A stretch of DNA of 64,000 bases from Paenibacillus kobensis NBRC 15729 (GTDB lineage: Bacteria; Bacillota; Bacilli; Paenibacillales; Paenibacillaceae), in the NCBI RefSeq assembly GCF_004000825.1, contig NZ_BILZ01000025.1, positions 19,062 through 83,061 of the forward strand, in the 5' to 3' direction. How positions within the stretch are numbered: the stretch's first letter is position 1; every line of letters begins with the position of its first letter. The position numbers and the translations under genes are program-made. Under the pieces are notes generated by a model. The model was not told the DNA's origin and did not search any database. It worked only from the letters and a program-made list of their open reading frames with translations. Positions 1-8,659 of the stretch are shown here, one piece after another.

Positions 1-962
1 ACTTCGATTTCATCGGAGCTTGCAACGACGTGCTGGTTCGTCAAAATATATCCGGTCTCATCGAAGAAGAACCCCGTACCAATGCCTTGCGGCGTCAGTT
101 CACTTTGTCCTTGTTGTTGCTGCTGGTCTTGTTTACCATTGCCCGAATTGTCGTCTCCGAAGAACTGACGGAAGAACGGATCATCGAACAGCCCGCCCGA
201 GCCTTGCTGCCGCTGCTGTTGTTTAACGAAAGTTTCGATCTTCACGACCGCTGGACTTGCTTGCTCGAAGATTTTCGCGATATTGTTCGGCCGGACAACG
301 TCCGCCGCATTGGATACGCCCGCGCCGCCAACGCTAGCCGATACCGCGGTGCCCGTCTGATTCGTGCTAGAAGCGACCGCCGCTTTCTTAGTAAACCAGT
401 TATTCGTATCCGCCGCGTAGCTGAGAGCGCCGACTACGATGATGCCTGCCATGAAAGCGGCGAACATGCCTTTCCAAGAAGAACGACGCTTCTCTGACAT
501 CTGCCAGCCGCCGCCTCGCGAATTGCTCGAAGCCGCTGCTACCGGCATGAACGGCCGGTTGTGCATCGGGATCACATTGCCCTGTTCTTGCTGATCGTGT
601 CCATAAGCTTGCTCCGGATAACCATCGTGTTGCGTTCTGGATTCTCCCTGCGGAGCGCGGGCTGCTTCCGGCCAATCATTCTTATGATCGCGTCCGTCTG
701 CGGCATTCGCATCAGAGCGGTCATTCTGTTCCGGCTGCTGGCGGAAGCTATTATTATACCGTCCATCCTGTGCACCTGGTTTGAAAGGCCCGTAAGAATA
801 ATAGTAGGAAGATTTATTGGAAGTCTGATCGTCTTGAGCGCCATCGTCATGCTGTGCATGACTGTCCGATTCCGAATGGTTATTCTCGTTCTGTTCGCTC
901 GATCCGCCCGTCTTGTCGTCGAAAAAATCGTCATAAGGACCTTTTTTATTTTGATCGTCCAT
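1..962 (-). CDS. htrA: HtrA/DegP-like membrane-anchored serine protease, 3' end cut by window edge
   Basis: S1C-family protease that would degrade misfolded proteins at the outer face of the membrane. The visible 320 residues start with an unusually long, Asn/Gln/Asp-rich cytoplasmic region (about 1-155). One membrane helix follows at about 162-182, then the start of the trypsin-like domain with the GIGTGFFFDETGYILTNQHVV-type region, which carries the catalytic His. The Asp, the Ser and any PDZ domain lie beyond the window. The start is set by a GGAGGG Shine-Dalgarno 7 nt ahead of ATG. It lies downstream of the YugN/liaFSR genes on the same strand but is separated from them by a terminator, so it is its own unit. 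The family assignment is firm; the substrate is unknown. Confidence 0.9.
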   Translation of the reverse strand, partial: MDDQNKKGPYDDFFDDKTGGSSEQNENNHSESDSHAQHDDGAQDDQTSNKSSYYYSYGPFKPGAQDGRYNNSFRQQPEQNDRSDANAADGRDHKNDWPEAARAPQGESRTQHDGYPEQAYGHDQQEQGNVIPMHNRPFMPVAAASSNSRGGGWQMSEKRRSSWKGMFAAFMAGIIVVGALSYAADTNNWFTKKAAVASSTNQTGTAVSASVGGAGVSNAADVVRPNNIAKIFEQASPAVVKIETFVKQQQRQQGSGGLFDDPFFRQFFGDDNSGNGKQDQQQQQGQSELTPQGIGTGFFFDETGYILTNQHVVASSDEIE

Positions 963-1077
963 CTGTACGTCCCTCCATAAATTTAAATCTGCCGTTTCGT
1001 TATTTCTATCATGCACATTCTACCTTAAAACAAACTTAAAAAGAATTAAAACGATAATGAAATATAGACAAAAATAT

Positions 1078-1134
1078 AAATAAAAAACCTCTTGCCGCGC
1101 TCCGGCGTACACCGGAACTATCAGCAAGAGGTTA
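1078..1134 (-). terminator. Intrinsic terminator of the YugN-like gene
   Basis: On the minus strand AACCTCTTGC pairs with GCAAGAGGTT, with an inner CCGG pairing, and a T6 run follows. It lies directly after the 1168-1581 gene and before htrA. Confidence 0.8.
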
Positions 1135-1167
1135 TTAAAGTAGAGAAGACAAGCCGTCCTCTCCTGA

Positions 1168-1581
1168 TTATACGAGTAGTTGCCGTTCCGCTGCGGCTAG
1201 TGCTTGCTTCGCTTTATCGATCCAGACGGACTCTACCTTCGCATCCGGATCTATCGGCGACTGAAACTGATCGAACACGCTTCCAACGAGTCTGACAGAA
1301 GCCTCCGCATCATTGCCTTCGTTATATAAATGCTTCAGTACGAACGGGGTGCCGAACTTGATCGAAGCGTTATTATCGGCTCTATCGACGTCGATCGAAC
1401 CCGTCACCACTTCAAATGGAAGCCGTAACCATACTTTGCGGGCATCATCAAGAAATCGGTCAAACGTGCCGCGGTCGTAGTCCCAATTGCCGCCGAGCGC
1501 GAATTGCTCCTGTTCGAGCTTCTCTCTTGCTTCGGCGAACTCACATTCTGTAAATTCGATATCGGATGGAAGCGGAATCAT
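1168..1581 (-). CDS. YugN-like family protein
   Basis: Small cytosolic protein of 137 residues. The stretch GGNWDYDRGTFD followed by WLRLPFEVVTGSID matches the pattern of the Bacillus YugN family (GQWDYERVTYD), whose function is not established. There is no signal peptide or membrane segment. AGGGGAC ahead of ATG supports the start. It is flanked by a terminator on its 3' side and separated from liaR by about 100 bp, so it is probably monocistronic. The family call is from memory of the motif; no biochemical role can be read from the sequence. Confidence 0.75.
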   Translation of the reverse strand: MIPLPSDIEFTECEFAEAREKLEQEQFALGGNWDYDRGTFDRFLDDARKVWLRLPFEVVTGSIDVDRADNNASIKFGTPFVLKHLYNEGNDAEASVRLVGSVFDQFQSPIDPDAKVESVWIDKAKQALAAAERQLLV

Positions 1582-1685
1582 GCTCTCGTCCCCTTTCGGC
1601 GCGGCGAACTGCTCGCCGCCGTAATCTCAGTCGCCTTAGGGTGTCCAGCTGAACCGCCTCTTATGCCAATCCGATCCGTATCCGC

Positions 1686-2351
1686 CTATTGTTGAGGCTT
1701 TACCCAGCCTTTGCGGTGAGCATGAACCGCCAGCTGCGTCCGGTCTTCCAACTCGCATTTCATCAGCAGATTGCTGACATGCGTCTTCACCGTCTTAATA
1801 CTAATATGAAGCTCTTCGGCAATCTCTTTGTTCGACATGCCGTCGGCAATGAGCAGCATGACTTCTTTTTCCCGTTCCGTGAGCCCTTCGTCCGCTCCTT
1901 GAGCCGAACGTTGGCGCAAGCCGCGGGTTAAGGCCTGCGACACATCGCCTGTCATAACCGGCATCCCTTTGACTGCTCCTGTCAGAGCATAGATCAGCTC
2001 TTCAGCCGATACGGTTTTGAGCACATAGCTGACAGCGCCGGCCTCGACCGCTGCAAGCACTTTCTCGTCCTCTAAGAAACTGGTCAGCATCACAATCTTC
2101 AGATCGGGATAACGTTCAATCAGCGCGGCCGTCGTCTGAATGCCGTCCATGACCGGCATCATCAAGTCCATCAGCACCAGATCGGGCCGCGTCTCCATCC
2201 GTTCAATGATTTGCAGCGCCTCGCTGCCGTTGCCCGCTTCAGCAACGACCTCGAACTTCGGCTCCAGCATTAAGTATGTCTTCAGCCCTGCCCGGACCAT
2301 ATCATGATCGTCGACAATCATAACGGTATGTTTGGAATTCGAGTTCCCCAT
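1686..2351 (-). CDS. liaR: LiaR-like response regulator (NarL/LuxR family)
   Basis: Two-component response regulator of 221 residues. The receiver domain (about 8-125) keeps the acidic pair (VDDHD), the phosphoacceptor Asp in LVLMDLMMP and the Lys in YVLKT. A LuxR-type helix-turn-helix (LTEREKEVMLLIADGMSNKEIAEELHIS) fills the C-terminus. It is the last gene of a liaF-liaS-liaR operon and starts 10 bp after the liaS stop. In this family the regulator is phosphorylated by LiaS under cell-envelope (lipid II) stress and activates defence genes. Its Shine-Dalgarno is poor, so translational coupling to liaS is likely. Confidence 0.88.
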   Translation of the reverse strand: MGNSNSKHTVMIVDDHDMVRAGLKTYLMLEPKFEVVAEAGNGSEALQIIERMETRPDLVLMDLMMPVMDGIQTTAALIERYPDLKIVMLTSFLEDEKVLAAVEAGAVSYVLKTVSAEELIYALTGAVKGMPVMTGDVSQALTRGLRQRSAQGADEGLTEREKEVMLLIADGMSNKEIAEELHISIKTVKTHVSNLLMKCELEDRTQLAVHAHRKGWVKPQQ

Positions 2352-2360
2352 AATATCGTT

Positions 2361-3395
2361 CTAACCTCGCTTGTCCGTATATTTCGGAATCGTGACCCGA
2401 ATGCGTGTTCCGCCGCCGGGCTTGCTGAATAGAATCGCGTCTCCGCTCAGCTTCTGTGCTCTTTCCCGCATCGTGGACAACCCGTAAGAGCCTTCACGCA
2501 CTTCGTTCGGCCGGAAGCCGACCCCGTCGTCCGACAATGTCATCAATATTTGATTCTCCGTCTCCGACAATGCAAGCACGGCGCGCTGTGCCTGCGCATG
2601 CTTCACAATGTTCGCCATCGCTTCTTGAATAATAAGAAACAGCTGATGCTCCTTCGCCTCGGACAGCGGCTCCTGAACACGCCAATCCAGCTCGCCCTGC
2701 AGACGGTTCTGCCTGCAATAATCGGGAAACCACTTGTCCAGCGCCTGCTGCAAAGACCTGCCCTCCAGCTCCATCGGCCGCAGCTGTGCGATAAAACCGC
2801 GCATCTGCTTCTGCGCGAGCGTCGATACTTCGATCAGCTGCTTCATGACTTCCGATGCATGCGCGGGATTCACTTCCAGCAGCTTCGGCAGCGATGATGC
2901 CGACATATGAATCGCGAACAACTGCTGGCTGACCGTATCATGCAAATCGCGCGCGAGCCGCTTCCTCTCCTCGAGTACAGCTGCCTCATTAGAGGCCATC
3001 TCCCGCATAACCTGCTCTTCGCCTGCCGCCTGCGCCACTTTCAGACGTTCTTCTACCGCAGCGGCCATTTCATTAAATTCCGTATGAACCGCCTCGAACG
3101 AACGAGCGCCGTTCGATTGAAGTCGAACGGCCCAATTCCCGTTATTCGCTTGCTTAAGCGCAATATGGAACGCATCGATACGGCGCTGTATCGTCTGGGC
3201 GGTCCAGTAACCGAGCACTGCACTGACCAGCAGTATCGCACCGATCACCAGCAATCCGAATTCAAATACGTGAGCAGCGCCCGCGTACATCAGCCACTCG
3301 CGCAGAGCGTACACGCTTCCGGCAGACAACAGACCGGAGACAGAGAACATCATAATGATTTCAAGCTTGCCGCTCCGCAACAACCGAACCATCAT
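2361..3395 (-). CDS. liaS: LiaS-like sensor histidine kinase
   Basis: Membrane sensor kinase of 344 residues. Two membrane helices near the N-terminus (about 13-31 and 43-64) with a very short external loop are followed by a HAMP-like linker. The HisKA_3 dimerisation domain has the phosphorylatable His in LARDLHDTVSQQL, and the HATPase domain shows the DDGVGF box. The tiny sensory loop is typical of intramembrane-sensing kinases such as LiaS/VraS. It lies 7 bp downstream of liaF, the usual inhibitor of this kinase, and directly ahead of liaR, so signal, kinase and regulator are co-transcribed. Confidence 0.88.
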   Translation of the reverse strand: MMVRLLRSGKLEIIMMFSVSGLLSAGSVYALREWLMYAGAAHVFEFGLLVIGAILLVSAVLGYWTAQTIQRRIDAFHIALKQANNGNWAVRLQSNGARSFEAVHTEFNEMAAAVEERLKVAQAAGEEQVMREMASNEAAVLEERKRLARDLHDTVSQQLFAIHMSASSLPKLLEVNPAHASEVMKQLIEVSTLAQKQMRGFIAQLRPMELEGRSLQQALDKWFPDYCRQNRLQGELDWRVQEPLSEAKEHQLFLIIQEAMANIVKHAQAQRAVLALSETENQILMTLSDDGVGFRPNEVREGSYGLSTMRERAQKLSGDAILFSKPGGGTRIRVTIPKYTDKRG

Positions 3396-3402
3396 AATCC
3401 GA

Positions 3403-4452
3403 TCACCCTACCTTTGTTACCCGCACATCTCCAATGAACGTGCTGCACACCAATTTGATTTTCTTCTCTGTTTCCTTATAGAAAGGCGTTTGAAAATCCA
3501 TGCTGCGGAACACCCGGCTATCGCGCATATCCAGCACACGGGCGTCACCGATGAACGCGCTCGAAACGACATGGATGCCGACCTCATAATCATTCGGGAG
3601 ATAAATTTTCACATCGCCGATAAACGACGATATCGTAATTTTGGTCTCTCCGGATGGAATATAAGCCTTCGTTAAATCGAGTACCGTATCACCGATAAAA
3701 TGTGAAATGTTGAGCGGCTTCAGCTCCCAATGGTCTTGGCCGATATGAATGTCCCCGATAAAACCGGAACGGTTCTGCGCATTCGGATTGTTATCCCACC
3801 ACTCCACCCGCTCCCACGGATTATGATGCTTGCGGTGCTCCTGGCGGCGCATCTCCCGCATCTGCTCGCGCATCGAGCGGTTCATCTCACGAAAGTGTTG
3901 TTTATGCTGTTTGCTCAAATCCGGGCGGTACGCGGCATTCCCGTTGTCCGCTTGATCAGGAGCCGGCGGCGCAGGCGGAACCTGGCCTTCCTCGAATCCG
4001 GCCGTCGTCGGATCCGGATGAAGCGGCGGTGCCGGCGGCACATAGCCTCCAGGCTTATAGGCTTGCCAGTCGTTATGTCTATCGTTATGTCCGTCGTAAT
4101 GCCGCTTGCCCTGCCATTTAGGCTTGAAGATCATATTCAGACCGAACAATATTAGGACGACAGGCGCTGCGAACCGGAATATGTCCCCTACCGACCATTC
4201 GAACCATTCTAAGTTGCGGCCGAGAAAAATGAATCCGATCGAGATGACGATGCCGCCCCACCAAGCACCGCCGCCATCGCGGGAGAACAACAAACTGTTC
4301 AGCCCGGCGAATATCATGAATACCGGCCAGAATGTGGAGACAATATCGCCTATATCGAACTCGACAAACCCGAACTGCTTCAGCAGAAAGCTCCCGCCGA
4401 GCACAACAATGAACATCCCCCAAAAGATTCGGCTTGCATAATGTCTATTCAT
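3403..4452 (-). CDS. liaF: LiaF-like inhibitor of the envelope-stress kinase
   Basis: Membrane protein of 349 residues. Four hydrophobic helices occupy about 8-110. A Pro/His/Arg-rich linker follows (about 115-210), then the LiaF-type C-terminal beta domain with repeated SFIGD/FIGDV motifs (GFIGD, HFIGD, SFIGD, AFIGD, TFIGD). The repeated FIGD pattern is diagnostic of the family. In Bacillus LiaF holds LiaS off until the envelope is stressed. First gene of the operon; AGGAGC 9 nt ahead of ATG supports the start. The charged linker is longer than in Bacillus LiaF. Confidence 0.87.
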   Translation of the reverse strand: MNRHYASRIFWGMFIVVLGGSFLLKQFGFVEFDIGDIVSTFWPVFMIFAGLNSLLFSRDGGGAWWGGIVISIGFIFLGRNLEWFEWSVGDIFRFAAPVVLILFGLNMIFKPKWQGKRHYDGHNDRHNDWQAYKPGGYVPPAPPLHPDPTTAGFEEGQVPPAPPAPDQADNGNAAYRPDLSKQHKQHFREMNRSMREQMREMRRQEHRKHHNPWERVEWWDNNPNAQNRSGFIGDIHIGQDHWELKPLNISHFIGDTVLDLTKAYIPSGETKITISSFIGDVKIYLPNDYEVGIHVVSSAFIGDARVLDMRDSRVFRSMDFQTPFYKETEKKIKLVCSTFIGDVRVTKVG

Positions 4453-4541
4453 CGTCTTCAGCTCCTAATTGTACCTGTTTACATGATCATTATATCGAAA
4501 GAATCGTCTTCTTTTAACCGCCGATTGATTGAATCCGCTAT

Positions 4542-4555
4542 CGGTCTTGAGACCG
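4542..4555. promoter_or_regulatory. Perfect 14-bp palindrome upstream of liaF (candidate LiaR operator)
   Basis: CGGTC-TTGA-GACCG lies 90 bp upstream of the liaF start and between the divergent liaF and amtB genes. LiaFSR systems commonly autoregulate through a palindrome at this place. A T8 run begins 7 nt later on the plus strand, so an intrinsic terminator is the alternative reading, although no plus-strand transcript enters from the left. Confidence 0.35.
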
Positions 4556-4586
4556 AGCCTGCTTTTTTTTGTGAAACTATTTTCAA

Positions 4587-4603
4587 TGTAACATAATATG
4601 ACG
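4587..4603. promoter_or_regulatory. GlnR/TnrA-type nitrogen box upstream of amtB
   Basis: TGTAACATAATATGACG fits the TGTNAN7TNACA consensus except for the last base. Its centre lies about 53 bp upstream of the expected amtB transcription start, the position from which TnrA/GlnR activates ammonium transporter genes in Bacillus and Paenibacillus. Confidence 0.65.
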
Positions 4604-4611
4604 CAACCACG

Positions 4612-4641
4612 TTGACATAGTTGACTTTACGAATCTATAAT
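4612..4641 (+). promoter_or_regulatory. Sigma-A promoter of amtB
   Basis: TTGACA at 4612-4617 and TATAAT at 4636-4641 are separated by 18 bp, just downstream of the GlnR/TnrA-like box. Confidence 0.7.
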
Positions 4642-4703
4642 GAATTCTGGCTAGCAATTACAGTATGAAATCTAACGCACTTCACGGAAGATAGGGTGAT
4701 CAT

Positions 4704-5993
4704 TTGGACTTATTAACACTTTCTAAAGGCTTGGACACGATTTGGATTGTATTGACCGCCGCTATGATACTGCTGATGGAAGGCGGATTCGCCCTGCTCG
4801 AAGCCGGATTCGTCCGTCAGAAGAACGCTGTCAGCATTATTATGAAAGTATTCGTGGACATTACGTTCGGAGCTCTTATCTTCTATATGTTCGGTTTTGC
4901 TCTCATGTACGGCCAAGACATCGGCGGATTTATCGGCATGTCAGGCTTCTTCGACCACAACAGCGTCGACCATATCACCCTTAATGTTTCAATGGATACG
5001 TATTGGCTGTTCCAATGCGCCTTTGTTATCGCCGTCATTTCTATCGTATCAGGAGCGGTAGCGGAACGAATCAACTTCCGGGCCTACATTTTGTTTACGA
5101 TTGCGATGACCGGAATTATCTATCCGATCGCCGGGCACTGGGTATGGAGTGTCGGGGGATGGCTTGGCAAGCTCGGCATGATTGATTTCGCCGGCTCCGC
5201 CGTTATTCACGGCCTGGGCGGATTCTCCGCATTGGCCGCCGCAATATTCATTGGTCCGCGCATCGGCAAGTTCACTGCGAACGGCAAAGCGAATATCGTG
5301 CCGCCGTCCAATCTTCCGCTCGCTTCCGTCGGCGCCTTTATCTTATGGTTCGGCTGGTTCGGCTTCAACTCTGGCAGTACGCTTAGCGCGACGAACAGCT
5401 CCATCGGTCACATTGCCGTTACGACGATGTTGTCGGCCGCAGCCGGCGGAGCGTCGAACATCTTGTTCACGATGCTCCGGTACAAAAAAGCCGATCCGCC
5501 GATGGTCATTAACGGCTCGCTGGCAGGTCTCGTCGGTATTACAGCCGGCTGCGCTTACGTATCGAACGGCATCGCTATCCTCATCGGCACTGTATGCGGC
5601 ATCGCGATGCTGCTTGTATCCGAATGGTTGGAAGCCAAGCAAATCGACGATCCGGTCGGCGCATTCGCCGTTCATGGCGTCAGCGGCAGCATCGGAACGC
5701 TGGCACTCGGATTGTTCGCAGAGAAGCAGCTTACCGAACAAGTTGGACAAGGCTACTATGGACTGTTTAACGGCGGAGGCTGGGAGCTGTTAGGCGTGCA
5801 AGCCCTTGGATTACTGACGATCTGCGCATGGGGCTTCGGCGTCACATGGCTGACGCTTAAGCTCATTAACCGGTTCGTACGCGTTCGGGTAAGCCGCGAC
5901 GAGGAGCTCGTCGGCCTCGATGTCGGCAGCCATGGCGTACCGGCATACAGCCAAGAACATGGTTTTCTCGATATCGACAAGCTGAAAGCATAA
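4704..5993 (+). CDS. amtB: Ammonium transporter AmtB
   Basis: Channel-like ammonium transporter of the Amt/Rh family, 429 residues, about 11 membrane helices. The twin-His pore is visible as GSAVIHGLGG and FAVHGVSGSIGT, and the conserved Asp lies in MIDFAGSAVIH. The start is TTG, with AGGGTG about 8 nt upstream. No PII (glnK) gene follows; a strong terminator comes directly after the stop, so the gene is monocistronic. Regulation by nitrogen status is inferred from the GlnR/TnrA-like box and promoter upstream. Confidence 0.95.
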   Translation: MDLLTLSKGLDTIWIVLTAAMILLMEGGFALLEAGFVRQKNAVSIIMKVFVDITFGALIFYMFGFALMYGQDIGGFIGMSGFFDHNSVDHITLNVSMDTYWLFQCAFVIAVISIVSGAVAERINFRAYILFTIAMTGIIYPIAGHWVWSVGGWLGKLGMIDFAGSAVIHGLGGFSALAAAIFIGPRIGKFTANGKANIVPPSNLPLASVGAFILWFGWFGFNSGSTLSATNSSIGHIAVTTMLSAAAGGASNILFTMLRYKKADPPMVINGSLAGLVGITAGCAYVSNGIAILIGTVCGIAMLLVSEWLEAKQIDDPVGAFAVHGVSGSIGTLALGLFAEKQLTEQVGQGYYGLFNGGGWELLGVQALGLLTICAWGFGVTWLTLKLINRFVRVRVSRDEELVGLDVGSHGVPAYSQEHGFLDIDKLKA

Positions 5994-6003
5994 GGAACAC
6001 AAC

Positions 6004-6058
6004 AAGGAGCCGCCTTCAAAGTCATTTCCCCAATGACTTCGAGGACGGCTCCTTTTTA
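6004..6058 (+). terminator. Terminator of amtB
   Basis: AAGGAGCCG pairs with CGGCTCCTT, an inner AAGTCATT/AATGACTT stem is present, and T5 follows. Confidence 0.88.
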
Positions 6059-6103
6059 ATTATCAAATTAAATGCTCAATCGCCAACAAAGGTTGCACAA
6101 ACG

Positions 6104-6146
6104 ACAAAAAAACGGATAGCAGCGCATACGCTCTGCAGATCCGTTT
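6104..6146 (-). terminator. Terminator of the 6196-6570 gene
   Basis: On the minus strand AAACGGAT pairs with ATCCGTTT and a T6 run follows, 50 bp downstream of the stop codon. Confidence 0.75.
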
Positions 6147-6195
6147 ATACGTTTATACCAGTCTATTATAAAGTACTATGAACAGGGTTGCTCAG

Positions 6196-6570
6196 CTAAA
6201 CAAAAGAAACAAGCTCCGTCAGTTTATCAGAAGAAGACGTCTTGCTGTCGCGCAATTGGCGGGCACGCTCAATCTCTTGTCTCAGCATGCGTGCACGCTC
6301 CATCGGCTGCTTCACATAATGAATATATTCGACAGCAACATGATGAGCTGGCTTACGGCCGGACAGCATCTTGCGGATGACGGACATCGATTGATAGGCG
6401 CGCTCTTCCATCAGCCTGCGTTTCTCATATCGGTCGACCATTTGTTCGATCTCAGCAATCTCCGCTTCCTTACGGGCGATGAAGGCGTCCAAGAACGGTA
6501 AGACATCCGCAGGCTTGCGAGGCAACGCCCACTCGTGCGCCGCACTATTCATCTCGATCGGATCAGTCAC
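6196..6570 (-). CDS. Hypothetical helical protein
   Basis: A 124-residue soluble protein rich in Glu, Arg and Met, predicted by eye to be mostly helical with coiled-coil potential (about 28-65 and 85-110). No recognised motif, signal peptide or membrane segment. It starts at GTG preceded by TTAGGTGA. A palindrome matching the GlnR/TnrA consensus lies 23 bp upstream of the start, and amtB is the left neighbour, so a link to nitrogen control is possible. It is framed by its own terminator. Confidence 0.6.
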   Translation of the reverse strand: MTDPIEMNSAAHEWALPRKPADVLPFLDAFIARKEAEIAEIEQMVDRYEKRRLMEERAYQSMSVIRKMLSGRKPAHHVAVEYIHYVKQPMERARMLRQEIERARQLRDSKTSSSDKLTELVSFV

Positions 6571-6592
6571 GTCAAATCACCTAACTTTTTCA

Positions 6593-6609
6593 TGTAATAT
6601 AACATTACA
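6593..6609. promoter_or_regulatory. GlnR/TnrA-type box upstream of the 6196-6570 gene
   Basis: TGTAATATAACATTACA is an exact match to TGTNAN7TNACA and a near-perfect palindrome. It overlaps a TATATT that could serve as the -10 of the downstream gene, which would suit repression rather than activation. Confidence 0.45.
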
Positions 6610-6688
6610 TTTAATCAATAAACTCATTTTAACCGAACGATTACAATTTGAGAACCCCTTTTTTGCAGTTCTCTCGTAACTTTTTATG

Positions 6689-8131
6689 TCATGAATCAGT
6701 CGATACTAAACGAATATCCGCCCCGAGCACACCGATCGGCTGACCCCCGGCTCCAAGGACCGGAACCGCGATCGTAATACAAGGACGCTTCGTAATAGCC
6801 GAGACGTATACTTCCGACTTGAACGGCTTGCCCTCCATTGCGCGTTTCCACCAATCGCGTCCTTTCGCGTTCAACAATCCGGCTTCCGGCATGGAGAATA
6901 CGAATGTTCCATCATCGCGGTTCGACCAAATCGCTTCGATGCCTTCCTTCGCGCTAAACATGCGCGTCAGCTTGCGTTCATGCTCGGTCTCACCCATTGA
7001 GCGAAGCTCCTCATGAGCCGCCTGCTCTTGCAGCCATGCCAGCAACCCTTCCACATCAGCATCAGCCGTCCTTGCTTCGCTGCGGTGTCCGATCTGTTCC
7101 AGCGTCTCGGCAAGCTCGCCCGACGTCCTGCTCAAATTGCGGCTAATCTTACCCAGCTTCGCAATCTGATCCCGCTGCCGTTGCGAAACGGCAACGTTCT
7201 CGTCCACGCTAATCATCGTCTCGTTGACCGAATCGACTACTTCCTTCAGCATTTGCGACAGTTCGCCCATGTGGCCCGCCTGAACCGTATTCGCCTGATC
7301 GGTCTGACCGACTAGCCGGTCCACTTCGGATATCCGCTCTACAATTTCGTCCATCCGCGCTTTGCTGCGCCGCATCTCGGCTACGCCGCTAATGACCGCC
7401 CGGCGCTCATTCTCGACCGACATCACGACCTTCTGAATGCCGTTCTCAATCTGATCCACAATGCCAGAAGAACGGCGAACCGCCTCGTGGCTTTGCTCCG
7501 CCAGCTTGCGGATTTCTTGCGCAACGACCGAGAAGCCCCGGCCGAACTCACCGGCGTGCGCCGCCTCTATCGATGCGTTCAAAGCAAGCAGCGACGTCTG
7601 GGTTACGATCTCTTGTATGAACGAGTTAATCTCGTAAATACTCGACATTTGTTCAATCAACGACTTGAACTGCGTTTCCATCGACTGATTGTGACTGCTC
7701 AAATCATTCATCACTTTATCCGTCGTGTCGAGCGAGAGACACACGTCCATCACGACCGACTTCGTATCCTTGCTCTCGCCGCTCAGCCTAGTAGAAGCAG
7801 TGCTGATCTCTTCAGCTGAAGCTGCAACTTGCTGCAGAACCGAGAATGCCTCATCGATTCGTTCGACTGCTAACCGGCTTCGGCCTAGCATCTGATCTTC
7901 CTGCTTCGTTACATGATCCGCCACTTCCGTCAACCGGCTGATCGACTGATTCACCTCATCGACGGCCGCATTCAACCGATTCGAAATCACTTCAGACTCG
8001 TTGAACAACCTGCCGAGCAACTGCTTCTCCGACGATACAGACTGCTCAGCATGCTGTTTCATTTCATCCCGCTTCCATAGCCTAAACAAATTTCCCGCCA
8101 TCTGAACCGCTCCCGCTCCCATGATGAACAA
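6689..8131 (-). CDS. Soluble methyl-accepting chemotaxis protein with C-terminal sensor domain
   Basis: Chemoreceptor of 480 residues without clear membrane helices. The signalling hairpin comes first: coiled coil about 20-330, with the CheA/CheW-binding tip ASIEAAHAGEFGRGFSVVAQEIRKLAEQS. A Cache-like domain follows at the C-terminus (about 370-478: DGTFVFSMPEAG, AKGRDWWKRAMEG, ITIAVPVLGAGGQPIGVLGADI). This is the reverse of the usual receptor order and implies a cytoplasmic ligand. It lies 27 bp downstream of uraD on the same strand, so the two may be co-transcribed and the ligand may come from purine breakdown (inference). The start is uncertain: TTG at 8131, ATG at 8122 or ATG at 8101, with GGGCAA repeats upstream. 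Confidence 0.85.
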   Translation of the reverse strand: MFIMGAGAVQMAGNLFRLWKRDEMKQHAEQSVSSEKQLLGRLFNESEVISNRLNAAVDEVNQSISRLTEVADHVTKQEDQMLGRSRLAVERIDEAFSVLQQVAASAEEISTASTRLSGESKDTKSVVMDVCLSLDTTDKVMNDLSSHNQSMETQFKSLIEQMSSIYEINSFIQEIVTQTSLLALNASIEAAHAGEFGRGFSVVAQEIRKLAEQSHEAVRRSSGIVDQIENGIQKVVMSVENERRAVISGVAEMRRSKARMDEIVERISEVDRLVGQTDQANTVQAGHMGELSQMLKEVVDSVNETMISVDENVAVSQRQRDQIAKLGKISRNLSRTSGELAETLEQIGHRSEARTADADVEGLLAWLQEQAAHEELRSMGETEHERKLTRMFSAKEGIEAIWSNRDDGTFVFSMPEAGLLNAKGRDWWKRAMEGKPFKSEVYVSAITKRPCITIAVPVLGAGGQPIGVLGADIRLVSTDS

Positions 8132-8158
8132 TCCGGTTATTGCCCTTGCCCTTGCCCC

Positions 8159-8659
8159 TTAATGCCCCACTCTCTCCAACAATCTGAACTTCGTTATTCG
8201 GCCGATTTCCGAGAGCGCCGCCTGCAGTTCCTCATCACGCCCATTCTCCGAACGGCGCTGCATCGCTTCGGTAATCTCCGCCTTGTTCTTTCCTTTCACC
8301 GCCATAATGAATGGAAATCCGAACCGGTCCGTATATTGCTTGTTAAGCTCGGACAGCTGTATATATTCATCTTCCGACAAGCTGTCCAGCCCCGCTCCAC
8401 GCTGCTCGGATACCGACGCATCCGTCATCGCGAGCCGAGTGCCCAGATCGGGATGGCTGCGCAGCAGCGACACCTTCTCCTCCTCGTTCAAGTTGCGAAT
8501 GACGTCAACAAGCTCGTCATGCAATTGATCTCCGTCACGGTATGGCAGCTTGGCATAAACGCGTTCCATAACCCAAGGGGAGTGCTCCACAACCCAACCG
8601 ACTGCCTCCATAAATGAATGCCGGTCCATCAGATTCAGCTGCTCAATCGTAAATTTCAT
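8159..8659 (-). CDS. uraD: 2-oxo-4-hydroxy-4-carboxy-5-ureidoimidazoline (OHCU) decarboxylase
   Basis: Cytosolic enzyme of 166 residues that decarboxylates OHCU to S-allantoin, the last step of uricase-initiated urate oxidation. Family signatures are the catalytic-His motif SHPDLG (about 67-72), LSELNKQYTDRFGFPFIMAVKG and the Glu in the helix before SHPDLG. It stands alone rather than fused to uricase as in PucL of B. subtilis, and no uricase or HIU hydrolase gene is present in the window. GGAG 7 nt ahead of ATG supports the start. A chemoreceptor gene follows on the same strand. Confidence 0.9.
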   Translation of the reverse strand: MKFTIEQLNLMDRHSFMEAVGWVVEHSPWVMERVYAKLPYRDGDQLHDELVDVIRNLNEEEKVSLLRSHPDLGTRLAMTDASVSEQRGAGLDSLSEDEYIQLSELNKQYTDRFGFPFIMAVKGKNKAEITEAMQRRSENGRDEELQAALSEIGRITKFRLLERVGH

